Of a stretch of DNA of 64,000 nt, positions 38,206-49,491 are shown in pieces. The stretch comes from Chryseobacterium sp. W4I1 (GTDB taxonomy: Bacteria; Bacteroidota; Bacteroidia; Flavobacteriales; Weeksellaceae): positions 3,639,001-3,703,000 of the forward strand of contig NZ_JAUSXQ010000001.1 in NCBI RefSeq assembly GCF_030816115.1. The letters are read 5' to 3'. The notes beneath the pieces are model-generated. The model searched no databases. It saw only the letters and a list, made by a program, of their open reading frames with translations, and was not told the origin of the DNA. The position numbers and the translations under genes were made by a program. Position 1 is the stretch's first letter. Every line of letters starts with the position of its first letter.

Positions 38206-40611
38206 ATGACAGAATTTGAAGATATAAGTTTAGAAGAAATGATCAGCGATGGATTTGATATTGTAACTGAAGAGATCAACCTTTCCGATTTTTCGGAGAC
38301 TGATAAAAATTCCGAACAGAAAATATTCCCTATACTTCCGGTAAGAAACATGGTGATGTTTCCCAATGTGGTAATTCCTATTACTGCGGGAAGGAAAACA
38401 TCAATACAGCTTCTGGAAGAGGCACAGAAGAATGGAGACTTCATCGGTATTGTAAGCCAGAAAAACTCAGATCTGGAACAGCCGGCGGAGAAGGACATAT
38501 ACCAGACAGGTACACTTGCAAAGATCATTAAGATCATCAAGCTTCCTGAAGGCAATATTACAGCTATTACTAAAGGGTTTCACAGGTTTAAGATCAAAAA
38601 GATTGTAGAAAACAAACCTTATTTCAAAGCAGAAATTACAAAGTTAAAAGATTCAAAACCTAAAAACAGGGAAGAATATGACGCTCTGCTGGAAAATATC
38701 AAAGATCTTGCTTTAAAGATCATTGAACTGGATCCGAATATTCCAAATGCTGCTAATTTTGCGATTAAGAATATCAATAATAATGATGATCTTCTTAATT
38801 TCATCTGCACCAATTCCAATTTTCCTTCCGGAGAAAAGCAGAAACTGCTTGAGGAGAAAAATGTAGTTGAAAGAGCCAACAAGTGCTATGAAATGATGCA
38901 TGAAGACTTCAGAAAACTGGAACTGAGAAATCAAATCCACCAAAAAACATCCAAAGATCTTGATAAGCAGCAGAGGGAATATTTCCTGAACCAGCAGATC
39001 AGAACGATACAGGACGAACTGGGAGGCGGGCCGGAAAGTGATGTGGAAGATCTACTAAACAAAGCAAAGAGTAAAAAATGGAATCAGGAAGTGGAAGATC
39101 ATTTCCAGAAGGAGATCAATAGGCTGCAGCGTCAGAACCCGAACGCCCCGGATTATAATGTTCAGAGAAATTATCTGGATTTCTTTACAGATCTTCCATG
39201 GGAAACGTATACAAAGGATGTTTTTGATATTGCCAAAGCTGAAAAAATCCTGGATAAGGCTCATTTCGGATTGGAAGATATCAAGAAGAGAATTTTGGAA
39301 CATATGGCTGTTTTGAAATTGAAAAACAACATGAAATCCCCTATTCTATTACTGGTAGGACCTCCGGGAGTAGGAAAAACGTCGCTTGGAAAATCTGTAG
39401 CTGATGCTTTGGGCAGAAAATATGTAAGGTTATCTCTGGGCGGACTTCATGACGAAAGTGAAATCCGCGGGCACAGAAAAACATATATTGGTGCTATGGC
39501 GGGAAGAATCCTGCAGTCTATCAAGAAATCAGGAACCTCGAATCCTGTGATCGTTCTGGATGAGATTGATAAGATCGCACAAGGTCTTCACGGAGATCCA
39601 AGTTCTGCTCTTTTGGAAGTGCTTGATCCTGAGCAGAACAAAGCTTTTTATGATAATTTCCTGGAAATGGGATATGATTTATCTAAAGTAATGTTTATCG
39701 CAACAGCCAATTCATTATCCACGATTCAGACCCCGCTTCTGGACAGAACGGAAATTATTCAGATCGCAGGCTATACTCTGGAAGAAAAAGTAGAAATTGC
39801 TAAAAGGCATTTAATAAAAAAACAACAGGAAGAAAACGGTCTGGATACGAAATCATTCAAACTGGGCAATCCTGAACTTAAACATATTATTGAAGCTCAC
39901 ACTTCAGAAAGTGGGGTAAGAACGCTTGAAAAAAGAATTGCCTCCATTGCAAGATGGGTAGCTCTTCAGACAGCTCTTGTAAAGGAGTACGATCCAAAAA
40001 TCACTATTGAAAAAGTTGATGAGATCCTAGGCGTTCCAAGACCGAAAAGTCTATCTGAAATCACAGGGGTTCCCGGTGTTGTGACAGGTTTGGCCTGGAC
40101 AAGTGTAGGCGGCGATATTTTATACATTGAAAGCATTTTAAGCAACGGAAAAGGAAATCTTACGATGACCGGAAACCTGGGAACCGTAATGAAGGAATCT
40201 GCAACTATTGCATTAGAATATATTAAAGCAAAACATGACGAACTGGGAATCAGCCAGGAGGATATTGAAAAGAAGAACATCCACGTTCACGTTCCTGAAG
40301 GTGCTACACCAAAGGATGGCCCTTCTGCCGGTATTGCGATGCTGACTTCAATGGTTTCTTCATTCAAAAACAAGAGAGTAAAACCTCATCTTGCCATGAC
40401 GGGAGAAATAACATTAAGAGGAAAAGTACTTCCAGTAGGTGGAATCAAGGAAAAGCTTCTTGCTGCTACCAGAGCAGGAGTCAAAGAGGTAATTCTCTGT
40501 GAAGCTAACAGAAAAGATGTAGAAGAGATCAAAAAGGACTACCTTAAAGACCTGACCGTACATTATGTAAACAGAATGGAGGAAGTTATTGATTTTGCTA
40601 TCGAAAAGTAA
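38206..40611 (+). CDS. lon: Lon protease (endopeptidase La)
   Basis: This 801-residue ATP-dependent serine protease has an N-terminal substrate-binding LON domain (about 40-245), a AAA+ module with Walker [11 protein letters not shown] and Walker [11 protein letters not shown], and a C-terminal protease domain with the catalytic Ser in [11 protein letters not shown] and Lys in [10 protein letters not shown]. It degrades misfolded and regulatory proteins. It starts at ATG 38206, close behind the small dyad. It ends before a hairpin terminator. Confidence 0.97.
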   Translation: MTEFEDISLEEMISDGFDIVTEEINLSDFSETDKNSEQKIFPILPVRNMVMFPNVVIPITAGRKTSIQLLEEAQKNGDFIGIVSQKNSDLEQPAEKDIYQTGTLAKIIKIIKLPEGNITAITKGFHRFKIKKIVENKPYFKAEITKLKDSKPKNREEYDALLENIKDLALKIIELDPNIPNAANFAIKNINNNDDLLNFICTNSNFPSGEKQKLLEEKNVVERANKCYEMMHEDFRKLELRNQIHQKTSKDLDKQQREYFLNQQIRTIQDELGGGPESDVEDLLNKAKSKKWNQEVEDHFQKEINRLQRQNPNAPDYNVQRNYLDFFTDLPWETYTKDVFDIAKAEKILDKAHFGLEDIKKRILEHMAVLKLKNNMKSPILLLVGPPGVGKTSLGKSVADALGRKYVRLSLGGLHDESEIRGHRKTYIGAMAGRILQSIKKSGTSNPVIVLDEIDKIAQGLHGDPSSALLEVLDPEQNKAFYDNFLEMGYDLSKVMFIATANSLSTIQTPLLDRTEIIQIAGYTLEEKVEIAKRHLIKKQQEENGLDTKSFKLGNPELKHIIEAHTSESGVRTLEKRIASIARWVALQTALVKEYDPKITIEKVDEILGVPRPKSLSEITGVPGVVTGLAWTSVGGDILYIESILSNGKGNLTMTGNLGTVMKESATIALEYIKAKHDELGISQEDIEKKNIHVHVPEGATPKDGPSAGIAMLTSMVSSFKNKRVKPHLAMTGEITLRGKVLPVGGIKEKLLAATRAGVKEVILCEANRKDVEEIKKDYLKDLTVHYVNRMEEVIDFAIEK

Positions 40612-40955
40612 TTTTTAACATATCAACTCTCAATAAGGAAGCGCATTTTGGATTATCCCGGAATGCGTTTTTTTATTTCCTATTTAAGTTCCAAGATGTA
40701 AAAGTACTTTTGCGCTTACTCTCATTTCTGTGCTAAGTAAAATTCAAGATTTTAAAATGGGCTGAGTTCCAAAGATTGAGTGTGGTAAAAGATTTATAGG
40801 TCTATTGGAATGCTAATTAAGCTTAAATTTACAGAAAGACATACCACATCTATGAATCCGGCATTTCTTTTGTTAAAAGAATTGTGTTAATTAAACCAAA
40901 AGAAGATTTCAATTCGAAGGGTTTTATTATTTTTATCGTACAGATTTGAAAAATT
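40612..40955 (+). other. 344-nt intergenic region with lon terminator
   Basis: A hairpin with arms AAGCGCATT (40639-40647) and AATGCGTTT (40662-40670), followed by a T-run, ends lon. The rest up to the transporter start is AT-rich and holds only short chance ORFs; I see no RNA gene or repeat. Confidence 0.6.
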
Positions 40956-42068
40956 ATGAATTTCCTTAAACTTCCCTTCATTGTCAATCTTACGCTTGTA
41001 GTCATTTCCATTATTGGATTAGGGTATTTGCTGGCACTTGGACAGAGCATTTTAGCTCCTTTTTTTCTTGCTTTTTTAATGGCTATGCTGTTTCTTCCGG
41101 CAGCCACTTTTATGGAAAAAAGATTAAGATTTCCGAGATCTATATCGACGATGACCTCAGTGTTTGTCATGCTGGCCATTTTAGCCGGACTTATTTACTT
41201 TTTCGGATCACAGCTTTCTGACTTCAGCAAGGATCTTCCGCACCTCAGAGAGCAGATGACCACTGTTTTCAGCAATCTGCAACACTGGATCTCAAAAACA
41301 TTTAACGTTAAGATCGATGAGCAGCTTGATTATATCAATCAGGGACTGAATAAACTGCTTTCTTCATCCGGAGTGATCCTCGGTTTTACCTTTGGAATAT
41401 TTTCAAGCGGGTTTGGCTTTATTGTATTTTTTACTTTGTTTTTCATTTTTATTTTAAATTACAGAAGAATTCTAAATAATTTCATTGTAACCGTCTTTAA
41501 CGAAAAACATAAAAGCAGCGTGCAGGAAGTGGTTACCGAAATCAGGGTCATGACGAAAAAATATATTTTCGGACTCTGTCTTCAAGTTCTTATTGTTTCT
41601 ATTCTTTGTTCCATCCTGCTTACCATTTTAGGAGTAAAATATGCTATACTTCTCGCTGTTTTAACAGGCTTGCTAAATGTAATTCCCTATCTGGGTATCT
41701 GTATTTCTCTTTTAATTTCATGTTTTATCGCCTTTGCAACCGGCACGCCTTCTACCTGCATTTATGTAGCTATCGGATATATTGCCATACACATTCTCGA
41801 TGGAAACATTGTGCTTCCGTTTGTGGTAGGATCGAAAGTAAAGATTAATGCTTTATTTTCTTTTATCGGAATTATTTTAGGAGAACATCTTTGGGGAATT
41901 GCAGGAATGTTCCTGTGTATTCCCGCAATTGCCATTATCAAAATTATTTTTGAAAGAGTGGACGGCTTAAAACCTTGGGGCAAACTGCTCGGAGAGGAAG
42001 AAAAGCCCAATAAAAAGAAGAAGAGCTACAAGATTTCCAAAAATATCACACTGAAAGAAATGGACTGA
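40956..42068 (+). CDS. AI-2E family transporter (PerM/TqsA-like)
   Basis: This 370-residue protein has about seven to eight membrane helices with the family pattern: short N-terminal helices, a soluble segment (residues 85-130) and the C-terminal block GLLNVIPYLGICISLLIS followed by GNIVLPFVVGSKVKINALFSF and GEHLWGIAGMFLCIPAIAI. The family is named for autoinducer-2 export, but many members transport other solutes, so the substrate is not known. A Lys-rich tail ends the protein. Confidence 0.88.
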   Translation: MNFLKLPFIVNLTLVVISIIGLGYLLALGQSILAPFFLAFLMAMLFLPAATFMEKRLRFPRSISTMTSVFVMLAILAGLIYFFGSQLSDFSKDLPHLREQMTTVFSNLQHWISKTFNVKIDEQLDYINQGLNKLLSSSGVILGFTFGIFSSGFGFIVFFTLFFIFILNYRRILNNFIVTVFNEKHKSSVQEVVTEIRVMTKKYIFGLCLQVLIVSILCSILLTILGVKYAILLAVLTGLLNVIPYLGICISLLISCFIAFATGTPSTCIYVAIGYIAIHILDGNIVLPFVVGSKVKINALFSFIGIILGEHLWGIAGMFLCIPAIAIIKIIFERVDGLKPWGKLLGEEEKPNKKKKSYKISKNITLKEMD

Positions 42069-42090
42069 TGATGAGAAATGGTAATAAAAA

Positions 42091-42118
42091 GGGCTGCCTC
42101 AAGTAAAGGCAGCCAGTT
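42091..42118. terminator. Hairpin between convergent genes
   Basis: GGCTGCCT and AGGCAGCC pair around CAAGTAA, with TTATTTTAAAG to the right and an A-run to the left. Confidence 0.75.
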
Positions 42119-42121
42119 ATT

Positions 42122-42373
42122 TTAAAGTATAAGAGCGCAGTAAGGGCTCATTCCGTTTGGACATGTCTGTGTGCAGAGAATATAAGTCTGTGTGTCTGGA
42201 CAGTACCCATACTCATCGGGAGGTGGACCTCCGCCTGGGCCTCCTAAACAAGGATCTCCCGGTGGAATTTTGCAAGGACAGCCTTCCGGTCCGATATCAC
42301 AAATTGGAGGTTTTCCGCCGCCATTAATTCTCTTTAGATTCTCACGATCTAATTTTTGAAGATTTTTCAGCAT
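42122..42373 (-). CDS. GG-leader, Cys-rich bacteriocin-like peptide precursor
   Basis: I chose the ATG at 42373 (83 aa), since the sequence from there, MLKNLQKLDRENLKRINGGG, is a classic double-glycine leader of the Bacteroidota type; an upstream in-frame start would add 21 unrelated residues. The mature part after GG is Pro/Gly-rich (PPGDPCLGGPGGGPPPDEY) and has eight cysteines, enough for four disulfides or for thioether links. No peptidase-ABC transporter or modification enzyme gene is adjacent. It could be a bacteriocin, a signal peptide or another secreted small protein. Confidence 0.75.
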   Translation of the reverse strand: MLKNLQKLDRENLKRINGGGKPPICDIGPEGCPCKIPPGDPCLGGPGGGPPPDEYGYCPDTQTYILCTQTCPNGMSPYCALIL

Positions 42374-42531
42374 AATACGATTGTTTAGTTTGATTTGAAT
42401 GACAAATATAAATAAATCAACTTGTATACAAATCACTATTTAAGGAATAAAACAAAATATTTTGCAAATTTTACTTAAAATAAATAAACGAATACTATTT
42501 TTGATTTAAATTTGATATAAAATCGACAATC

Positions 42532-42909
42532 ATGAAAATCGTAAAATTTATCCTTGCCCTTCTTTTCGGGCTTATGTTTATCAATGCCGGATTAAACAAA
42601 TTCTTTAATTATATGCCAATGGAAAAGCCAACCCCTGAGCAAATGAAACTTTTTGCAGCATTTGGAGAAATTCACTGGCTGATGCCTCTGGTTGGAATCG
42701 TAGAAGTTGTTGGCGGGTTATTATTTATTTTTCCAAAAACAAGAGCATTAGGAGCCATTGTCATTTTACCCGTAATGGTGGGAATTGTGCTTCACGTGTT
42801 TACAATAGACAAATCCACCATGGGAATGTCCATCGCAGGAGCTCTGTTCCTGATTAATCTTTGGATGATTATTGATAACAGGGAGAAGTATAAGGCTTTG
42901 ATTAGTTAG
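42532..42909 (+). CDS. DoxX-family membrane protein
   Basis: This 125-residue protein has four membrane helices and the DoxX pattern: FGLMFINAGLNKFF at the first helix, IHWLMPLVGIVEVVGGLLFIFPKTRALGA, then two more helices. The family has been linked to thiosulfate:quinone reduction and redox stress in some bacteria; a role here is open. It stands alone, divergent from the GG-leader peptide gene. Confidence 0.85.
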   Translation: MKIVKFILALLFGLMFINAGLNKFFNYMPMEKPTPEQMKLFAAFGEIHWLMPLVGIVEVVGGLLFIFPKTRALGAIVILPVMVGIVLHVFTIDKSTMGMSIAGALFLINLWMIIDNREKYKALIS

Positions 42910-42917
42910 GAACTAAT

Positions 42918-42999
42918 TGATGAATGGTGAATAGTCAATGAGCTTTGCTGTCAGTTTTATACATGCCGAAAAAATCACTATTAACAATTCACCATTCAC
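42918..42999 (+). repeat. Imperfect inverted repeat in intergenic gap
   Basis: TGAATGGTGAATAGT (left) and ACTATTAACAATTCACCATTCA (right) are inverted copies with an insertion. Such ATTCACCATTCA words look like scattered non-coding repeat material. No gene is seen in the gap. Confidence 0.5.
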
Positions 43000-43008
43000 A
43001 TTAAAAAC

Positions 43009-44367
43009 CTATACAAATGCACTGAATCCTGTAATAGACCTTCCTACAATAAGGGAGTTGATCTCTTTTGTCCCTTCATAAGAATAGATAGCTTCTGCAT
43101 CAGCTACAAATCTTGCAACATCGTATTCAAGAAGAATTCCGTTGCCACCCATCACTTCTCTAGCCCTGGAAACAATATCCCTAGTTCTCAAAGTACAGAA
43201 AACTTTGGCCAGTGATGCATGCTCGTCCTTTAAAATCCCCTCATCCTGCATTTCTGACAGCCTGAAAACCATCGTTTGCATCGCTGTAAGATTAGAAAGC
43301 ATTTCTACCAAATGACCCTGGATCATCTGGAAAGAAGCAATTGGTTTTCCAAACTGTTCCCTGGTTCTGGTGTATTGTAATGCGCTTTCGTAAGCACCTC
43401 TTGCACAGCCGGTAGCCATCCAAGCTACTCCTGCTCTGGTCATACGCAGAACTTTTCCGGTATCTTTAAATGAATTGGCATTCTGCAGACGGTTTTCCTC
43501 GGTTACGAGACAATTTGTTAAGGTGATCAACCCGTTTTGTACAATCCTTAATGCCATTTTTCCTTTGATCTTTTCCACTGAATAGCCGGGATTATCTTTT
43601 TCTACGATAAAACCTTTAACTTCACCACTGTCGAGATCTCTCGCCCAGATAATGATCAGATCAGCAAATGTTGCATTCCCTATCCATTTTTTCTGTCCAT
43701 TGAGGATCCAGCCTTCAGGAGTTTTCTTGCAAGTTACCGTAAGACCGCCTGCTGCTCCGGATCCCACTTCTGGTTCCGTAAGCCCGAAAGCACCGATTTT
43801 TTCAAATTTCTGCATCTGGGGAAGCCACTTTTGCTTTTGCTCCTCTGATCCGCAGATGTAAATAGATCCCATAGCCAATCCGGACTGCACACCGAAAAAT
43901 GTAGCAATAGAAGCATCTATCCTAGCCATTTCCATTGCAATAACCCCTTCCATTAGAAAAGGCATTCCCGGGCAGCCATATCCCTCATAAGTAACACCAC
44001 AAATATTCAGTTTCTGGAATTTCGGAATCAGTTCGAAAGGGAATTCATCTCTGAGCCAGTAATGATTAACCAAAGGCTTTACCTCTTTTTCCATAAACGC
44101 TCTTACTTTAAGCTGAATTTCACGCTGCTCTGGTGTCAGCGTATGGTAAATATCATAAAAATCGCCATCGATAGGAGGAAGCTCCCGTTTTTTCTTATTA
44201 GGATCCAGCATTTTCATCATTCCGCTCAGCTGTTTATCATCCAGTTTGGAAAAGTTCTGCATCAGCTTTGGCAGATCAACTTTTTGGGAAATAGCACTCA
44301 GTTGATCAAAATCTATTGATCTGAATAATTCTATTGCGTTTCTGATTTTGGAAAAAGTATTTGACAT
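43009..44367 (-). CDS. Acyl-CoA dehydrogenase, glutaryl-CoA dehydrogenase-like
   Basis: This 452-residue flavoprotein has the FAD motifs IGAFGLTEPEVGSGAAG and ILNGQKKWIGNATFAD, and the catalytic Glu in IYSYEGTKEINSLIVGRSITG, a pattern closest to glutaryl-CoA dehydrogenases. It would oxidise an acyl-CoA with ETF as electron acceptor; the substrate is not certain. An N-terminal extension of about 60 residues precedes the core. It stands alone. Confidence 0.88.
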   Translation of the reverse strand: MSNTFSKIRNAIELFRSIDFDQLSAISQKVDLPKLMQNFSKLDDKQLSGMMKMLDPNKKKRELPPIDGDFYDIYHTLTPEQREIQLKVRAFMEKEVKPLVNHYWLRDEFPFELIPKFQKLNICGVTYEGYGCPGMPFLMEGVIAMEMARIDASIATFFGVQSGLAMGSIYICGSEEQKQKWLPQMQKFEKIGAFGLTEPEVGSGAAGGLTVTCKKTPEGWILNGQKKWIGNATFADLIIIWARDLDSGEVKGFIVEKDNPGYSVEKIKGKMALRIVQNGLITLTNCLVTEENRLQNANSFKDTGKVLRMTRAGVAWMATGCARGAYESALQYTRTREQFGKPIASFQMIQGHLVEMLSNLTAMQTMVFRLSEMQDEGILKDEHASLAKVFCTLRTRDIVSRAREVMGGNGILLEYDVARFVADAEAIYSYEGTKEINSLIVGRSITGFSAFV

Positions 44368-44573
44368 AGTAATGTTTTGTGGATTGATTTGTAAAAGTTA
44401 AGCAAAAATTGCTCCGAAAACAAGCCTTCCGGGCGCAACCTGTTTTACAAAATATTCATTTACAGGTAATTAAAATGAAAATATTTCTTTACAAATTTTT
44501 TGCATGAGATTTTCAAATATTACAAAGGATCCTGATAGAACTTTGACCTAAGCAAAACAATAAAATCAACGCT

Positions 44574-45479
44574 ATGAAAACGACTTACATTAAATTATCA
44601 TTATCAGCAGTTCTTTTACTAAGCATTTATTCATGTAAAAAACGAGAAGTTGCCACTACTGAAAATTATGCAGCAGATTCTGCTGTAGCTATTGCGGAAT
44701 CAGACAGTGTTTCTTCCGTAGCAACGATGACCGTAAAAGACAAACAGTTCATTAAAACAGCAGATGTGAACATGGAAGTGAAAGATGTTTATGACGCCAC
44801 GGTTTCTATTGAAAAAACGGTTCAGGATCTTGGGGGATTCGTTAGCCACAGCAATCTTCATAGCAATACAGTTTCTGAGGAAACTTATAATACTTCCGAT
44901 AATGATGCCATGCTCATCAAAAAATACCAGACAGAAAATACCATGCAGGTTCGTGTTCCGACGGAAAGACTGGGTGAGTTTCTTGTGCTCATCAATGATA
45001 AAAAACTGTTTCTGAATTCAAGAACAATCAATGCGGAAGATGTAACATCCAACATTAAGTATGCAGAAATGGAGGGTAAAAGAGTTAAAAAGACAGGCGA
45101 AAATATCGATCAGCTGAAAGCCAATAAAGACAAAGTAAAGCTGGATAACGACAATATGGCGGAAGGAAATCTACAGCAGCTCGCCAGCATGGACACTACA
45201 GACAGCATCAAATACAGCACGATAGATATTTATATTAAAGAACCTAAACTTCGCATCGCTGAAATAGCCATCACCAATACCCGCAACATTGATAATAAAT
45301 ATAAATTCAACTTTATATATGATGCTAAAAATGCCTTTGTAGAAGGGTTCTATCTGATCCAAAAAATTGCCGTAGGACTTATCACGGTATGGCCTTTATT
45401 ATTAATCTTAGGTACAGTGGTATATTTTTTAAGAAAAAGAAAGCTGACAAAACCAGAAAGTAAAAAAATTTCAGAATAA
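44574..45479 (+). CDS. DUF4349 lipoprotein
   Basis: This 301-residue protein has a lipoprotein signal (Cys at residue 21 in LLLSIYSCKK), a DUF4349 domain with KTADVNMEVKDVYDATVSIEKTVQDLGGFV and LNSRTINAEDVTSNI, a coiled-coil segment (about 155-205) and one C-terminal membrane helix (about 265-287) followed by a basic tail. The function of this family is unknown. Confidence 0.85.
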   Translation: MKTTYIKLSLSAVLLLSIYSCKKREVATTENYAADSAVAIAESDSVSSVATMTVKDKQFIKTADVNMEVKDVYDATVSIEKTVQDLGGFVSHSNLHSNTVSEETYNTSDNDAMLIKKYQTENTMQVRVPTERLGEFLVLINDKKLFLNSRTINAEDVTSNIKYAEMEGKRVKKTGENIDQLKANKDKVKLDNDNMAEGNLQQLASMDTTDSIKYSTIDIYIKEPKLRIAEIAITNTRNIDNKYKFNFIYDAKNAFVEGFYLIQKIAVGLITVWPLLLILGTVVYFLRKRKLTKPESKKISE

Positions 45480-45529
45480 CAAAAAGCAATCCTAACCAAT
45501 TGGTTATCATCATAATTTTAGATTTTACA

Positions 45530-45556
45530 AGCCTCCTTTTTCAGGAGGTTTTTTTA
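45530..45556 (+). terminator. Terminator after the DUF4349 gene
   Basis: GCCTCCT and AGGAGGT pair, and a T-run follows. An unrelated 12-bp palindrome, AACCAATTGGTT, lies just upstream at 45494-45505. Confidence 0.85.
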
Positions 45557-45636
45557 TTTTTCAAAAAAAACTGTAACGATTATTGTACCGCTCTTACCTA
45601 CTGTTTAAAAGAACAGATAAACAAAAACTTAACTAT

Positions 45637-46506
45637 ATGAAAAATTTAATACAACTTGGGTTCGCAGCATTATTATCGGCAACCTTTATGACGACAAAAG
45701 CCCAGAGCAAGGACACAGAAAACAGTACACTTTGGGAAGTTTCCGGAAATGGACTTACAAAACCGTCTTATATAGCAGGAACCTGCCATATCATGTGCAG
45801 TCAGGATTTTGAGATTAAACCGAAAGTATTGAAAGCTCTTGAACAATCTGATCATTTTGTGATGGAGATCAATTATACGGATCCGGCTGAAATGGCGGCC
45901 ATGCAGAAAATGTATCAGACGGATAAAAAACTATCAGATCAGCTAAGTCTTTCGGAAGCAAAAGAACTGGACAAGATCCTTGCTGATTACGGAACAGATT
46001 TAAAGAAAATGGATAATTCCAGTTCACAGGGATTGTACGCGTTGATCTCCATGAAAGCTCTTCCGTGCCCGCAGACTGAAATAAAATTATATGAAATAGA
46101 GCTTCTTCAAAATGCCATTAAGAATAAAAAGAACGTTTCAGGGCTTGAAAAAGTAGAAGACCAAATGAAATCTATCAATAAAGCTTATCATCTGAAAGCA
46201 GTAATCGGGCAGTTAAAGATGGGAAAAGAATATGAAATTTTAATGAAAGAAATGCTCTCAGCATTTAAAAAAGAAGACATGAAATCGGTCTATACTCTCT
46301 TTAAAAATGATAAAATAATGAATGCCGAGCAGGAAAAGGCCATGCTGACAGACAGAAATAAAAACTGGGCAGAAAAAATGCCAGTACTCATGAAAAAAGA
46401 AAGTTCTTTCTTTGCAGTAGGTGGTGCACATCTCATGGGTGACAACGGACTGATCCAGCTTTTAAGAGCAAAAGGATATACCGTGAAACCTGTGTTGAGC
46501 CTGTAA
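45637..46506 (+). CDS. TraB/GumN-family exported protein
   Basis: I chose ATG 45637 because it opens a clear signal peptide (MKNLIQLGFAALLSATF...KAQ); the upstream in-frame start adds 18 non-signal residues. The mature protein shows the family motifs YIAGTCHI near the N-terminus and FAVGGAHLMGDNGLI near the C-terminus, whose His and Gly residues define the Tiki/TraB fold. Related proteins are metal-dependent peptidases; activity here is inferred. The sigma-factor gene begins 26 nt later. Confidence 0.85.
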   Translation: MKNLIQLGFAALLSATFMTTKAQSKDTENSTLWEVSGNGLTKPSYIAGTCHIMCSQDFEIKPKVLKALEQSDHFVMEINYTDPAEMAAMQKMYQTDKKLSDQLSLSEAKELDKILADYGTDLKKMDNSSSQGLYALISMKALPCPQTEIKLYEIELLQNAIKNKKNVSGLEKVEDQMKSINKAYHLKAVIGQLKMGKEYEILMKEMLSAFKKEDMKSVYTLFKNDKIMNAEQEKAMLTDRNKNWAEKMPVLMKKESSFFAVGGAHLMGDNGLIQLLRAKGYTVKPVLSL

Positions 46507-46532
46507 TTGATAAAACAAACCATGAAATCATC

Positions 46533-47042
46533 GTGAGCAGTCCAACTGAAACCGCTTTTTTAAAGCTCGTCAACCAGCATAAAGGCATTTTGTACAAAGC
46601 CTCCCGTATCTACGCCGATTCTGCGGAAGACCGGGAAGACCTTCAGCAGGAAATTCTCATTCAGCTGTGGAAATCTTATCAAAACTTCAAAGGCAACAGT
46701 GAATTTTCTACCTGGATGTACCGTGTCGCCATCAATACTGCGATTACTTATCTAAAAAAGGAAAAGCAGCGAACGAATAACCAGGCAGATGTCCCGGACC
46801 ATTTTGAGGTACAGCAGGAAGATTATAATCCTGCAAAGGATAAGCAACTGGAAGTCTTTTACAATGCAGTCCAGGAACTAAAGGCTCTTGAAAAAGCCGT
46901 TATATTTTATTTCATGGAAGGGATGTCCCATAAAGAAATTGGAGACAACCTGGGACTGAGCGAAGGCAACGCCCGTGTAAAACTCAACAGAACCAAAGAA
47001 AAAATACAGCAAATCATAAAAAAATCAGGCCATGAATTTTGA
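46533..47042 (+). CDS. ECF-type RNA polymerase sigma factor
   Basis: This 169-residue protein starts at GTG 46533. Region 2 is visible as EDREDLQQEILIQLWKSYQNF ... STWMYRVAINTAI, and region 4 as EKAVIFYFMEGMSHKEIGDNLGLSEGNARVKLNR. It should direct transcription of an unknown regulon. Its end overlaps the next gene by 11 nt, which suggests that the next product controls it. Confidence 0.93.
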   Translation: MSSPTETAFLKLVNQHKGILYKASRIYADSAEDREDLQQEILIQLWKSYQNFKGNSEFSTWMYRVAINTAITYLKKEKQRTNNQADVPDHFEVQQEDYNPAKDKQLEVFYNAVQELKALEKAVIFYFMEGMSHKEIGDNLGLSEGNARVKLNRTKEKIQQIIKKSGHEF

Positions 47043-47472
47043 TCAATTAAAAGAACAGTGGAATAAAGAAGACGGCAGCAGCGTCCAAATTCCCAACACC
47101 ATAGAACAGCTCAAGAAAAGCAAGCATCCTATCGAGAAGATCCGGAAAAGTATGAAAGGAGAATTTCCAATACAGGTTCTTGCCATCATCTTTATCGCAT
47201 TCTTTCCCCAGCTGTTGCATCTCTCATCGTCACAATATGTTATTTATTATACATCGTATGCCATGCTGATAGTTATTTCTTCCTATTACCTGTACGGATT
47301 TTATAAATTTTATAAGCAGACGGAATTGTATACGGGAAATACCAAAAGTAGTCTCTGGAAGATTTATCATGAACTGAAACTGAATATGGAAAGATACCAA
47401 TCATTCGGGTTCCTTCTTCTCCCCCACTTTATGATCACATTAGGAATGGAATTCTATAAAATCCTGGGTTAA
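47032..47472 (+). CDS. Small membrane protein, probable anti-sigma partner
   Basis: This 146-residue protein has a soluble N-terminus of about 45 residues (FDQLKEQWNKEDGSSVQIPN...), two membrane helices (about 50-65 and 72-92) and a third hydrophobic segment near the C-terminus. Overlap with the sigma-factor gene suggests that it holds the sigma factor at the membrane, but it lacks the usual zinc-binding anti-sigma motif. The function is inferred from context. Confidence 0.7.
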   Translation: MNFDQLKEQWNKEDGSSVQIPNTIEQLKKSKHPIEKIRKSMKGEFPIQVLAIIFIAFFPQLLHLSSSQYVIYYTSYAMLIVISSYYLYGFYKFYKQTELYTGNTKSSLWKIYHELKLNMERYQSFGFLLLPHFMITLGMEFYKILG

Positions 47473-47494
47473 AAAAGGAATATCCTTGGAAAAC

Positions 47495-47641
47495 ATGACC
47501 AGTTCTTATCAATGGTCCCTGATTATAACCGTTCTTATCGGAACTTTAGCTATTGTTGTCAATATAGTTTTATGGACGAAATATATTTACGGGCGCCAGG
47601 CTAAAGAGCTTGAAAATATACTTAACGAAACTGACGAATAA
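47495..47641 (+). CDS. 48-residue single-span membrane protein
   Basis: I translated this short frame directly. ATG 47495 opens a protein with one strong membrane helix (about residues 8-27, SLIITVLIGTLAIVVNIVLW) followed by a charged tail ending in NETDE. It starts 22 nt after the previous stop and ends before a terminator, so it completes the sigma-factor operon. The function is unknown. Confidence 0.6.
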   Translation: MTSSYQWSLIITVLIGTLAIVVNIVLWTKYIYGRQAKELENILNETDE

Positions 47642-47674
47642 TCTGCTTACAACATTTCAAGAAACAAGAACTAC

Positions 47675-47708
47675 TAAACCTCAGACCTGATCTGGGGTTT
47701 TCTTTTTT
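47675..47708 (+). terminator. Terminator of the sigma-factor operon
   Basis: AACCTCAGA and TCTGGGGTT pair (one G-U) around CCTGA, and TTTCTTTTTT follows. Confidence 0.87.
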
Positions 47709-47846
47709 AAAAAATTGTTATTTATTCCGTTCAAATTTATCTGAGGTTTTATTTTTCCTTAAATTTGCAAATTAGAAATAAAATGATATGGATTTTAAAC
47801 ATTTTAATCCATTCCTCATTTTCCGAATCTACATAATTCCTAAAAT

Positions 47847-49488
<1,642 letters not shown>

Positions 49489-49491
49489 CCG

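Noticed and set aside
40801..40891. Short plus-strand ORF before the AI-2E family gene
   Set aside because: About 26 codons, no signal, no coupling to a neighbour and no family; it looks like chance in AT-rich sequence.
45494..45505. Perfect palindrome AACCAATTGGTT after the DUF4349 gene
   Set aside because: Short and located just before a normal terminator; no gene starts close enough for it to be an operator.
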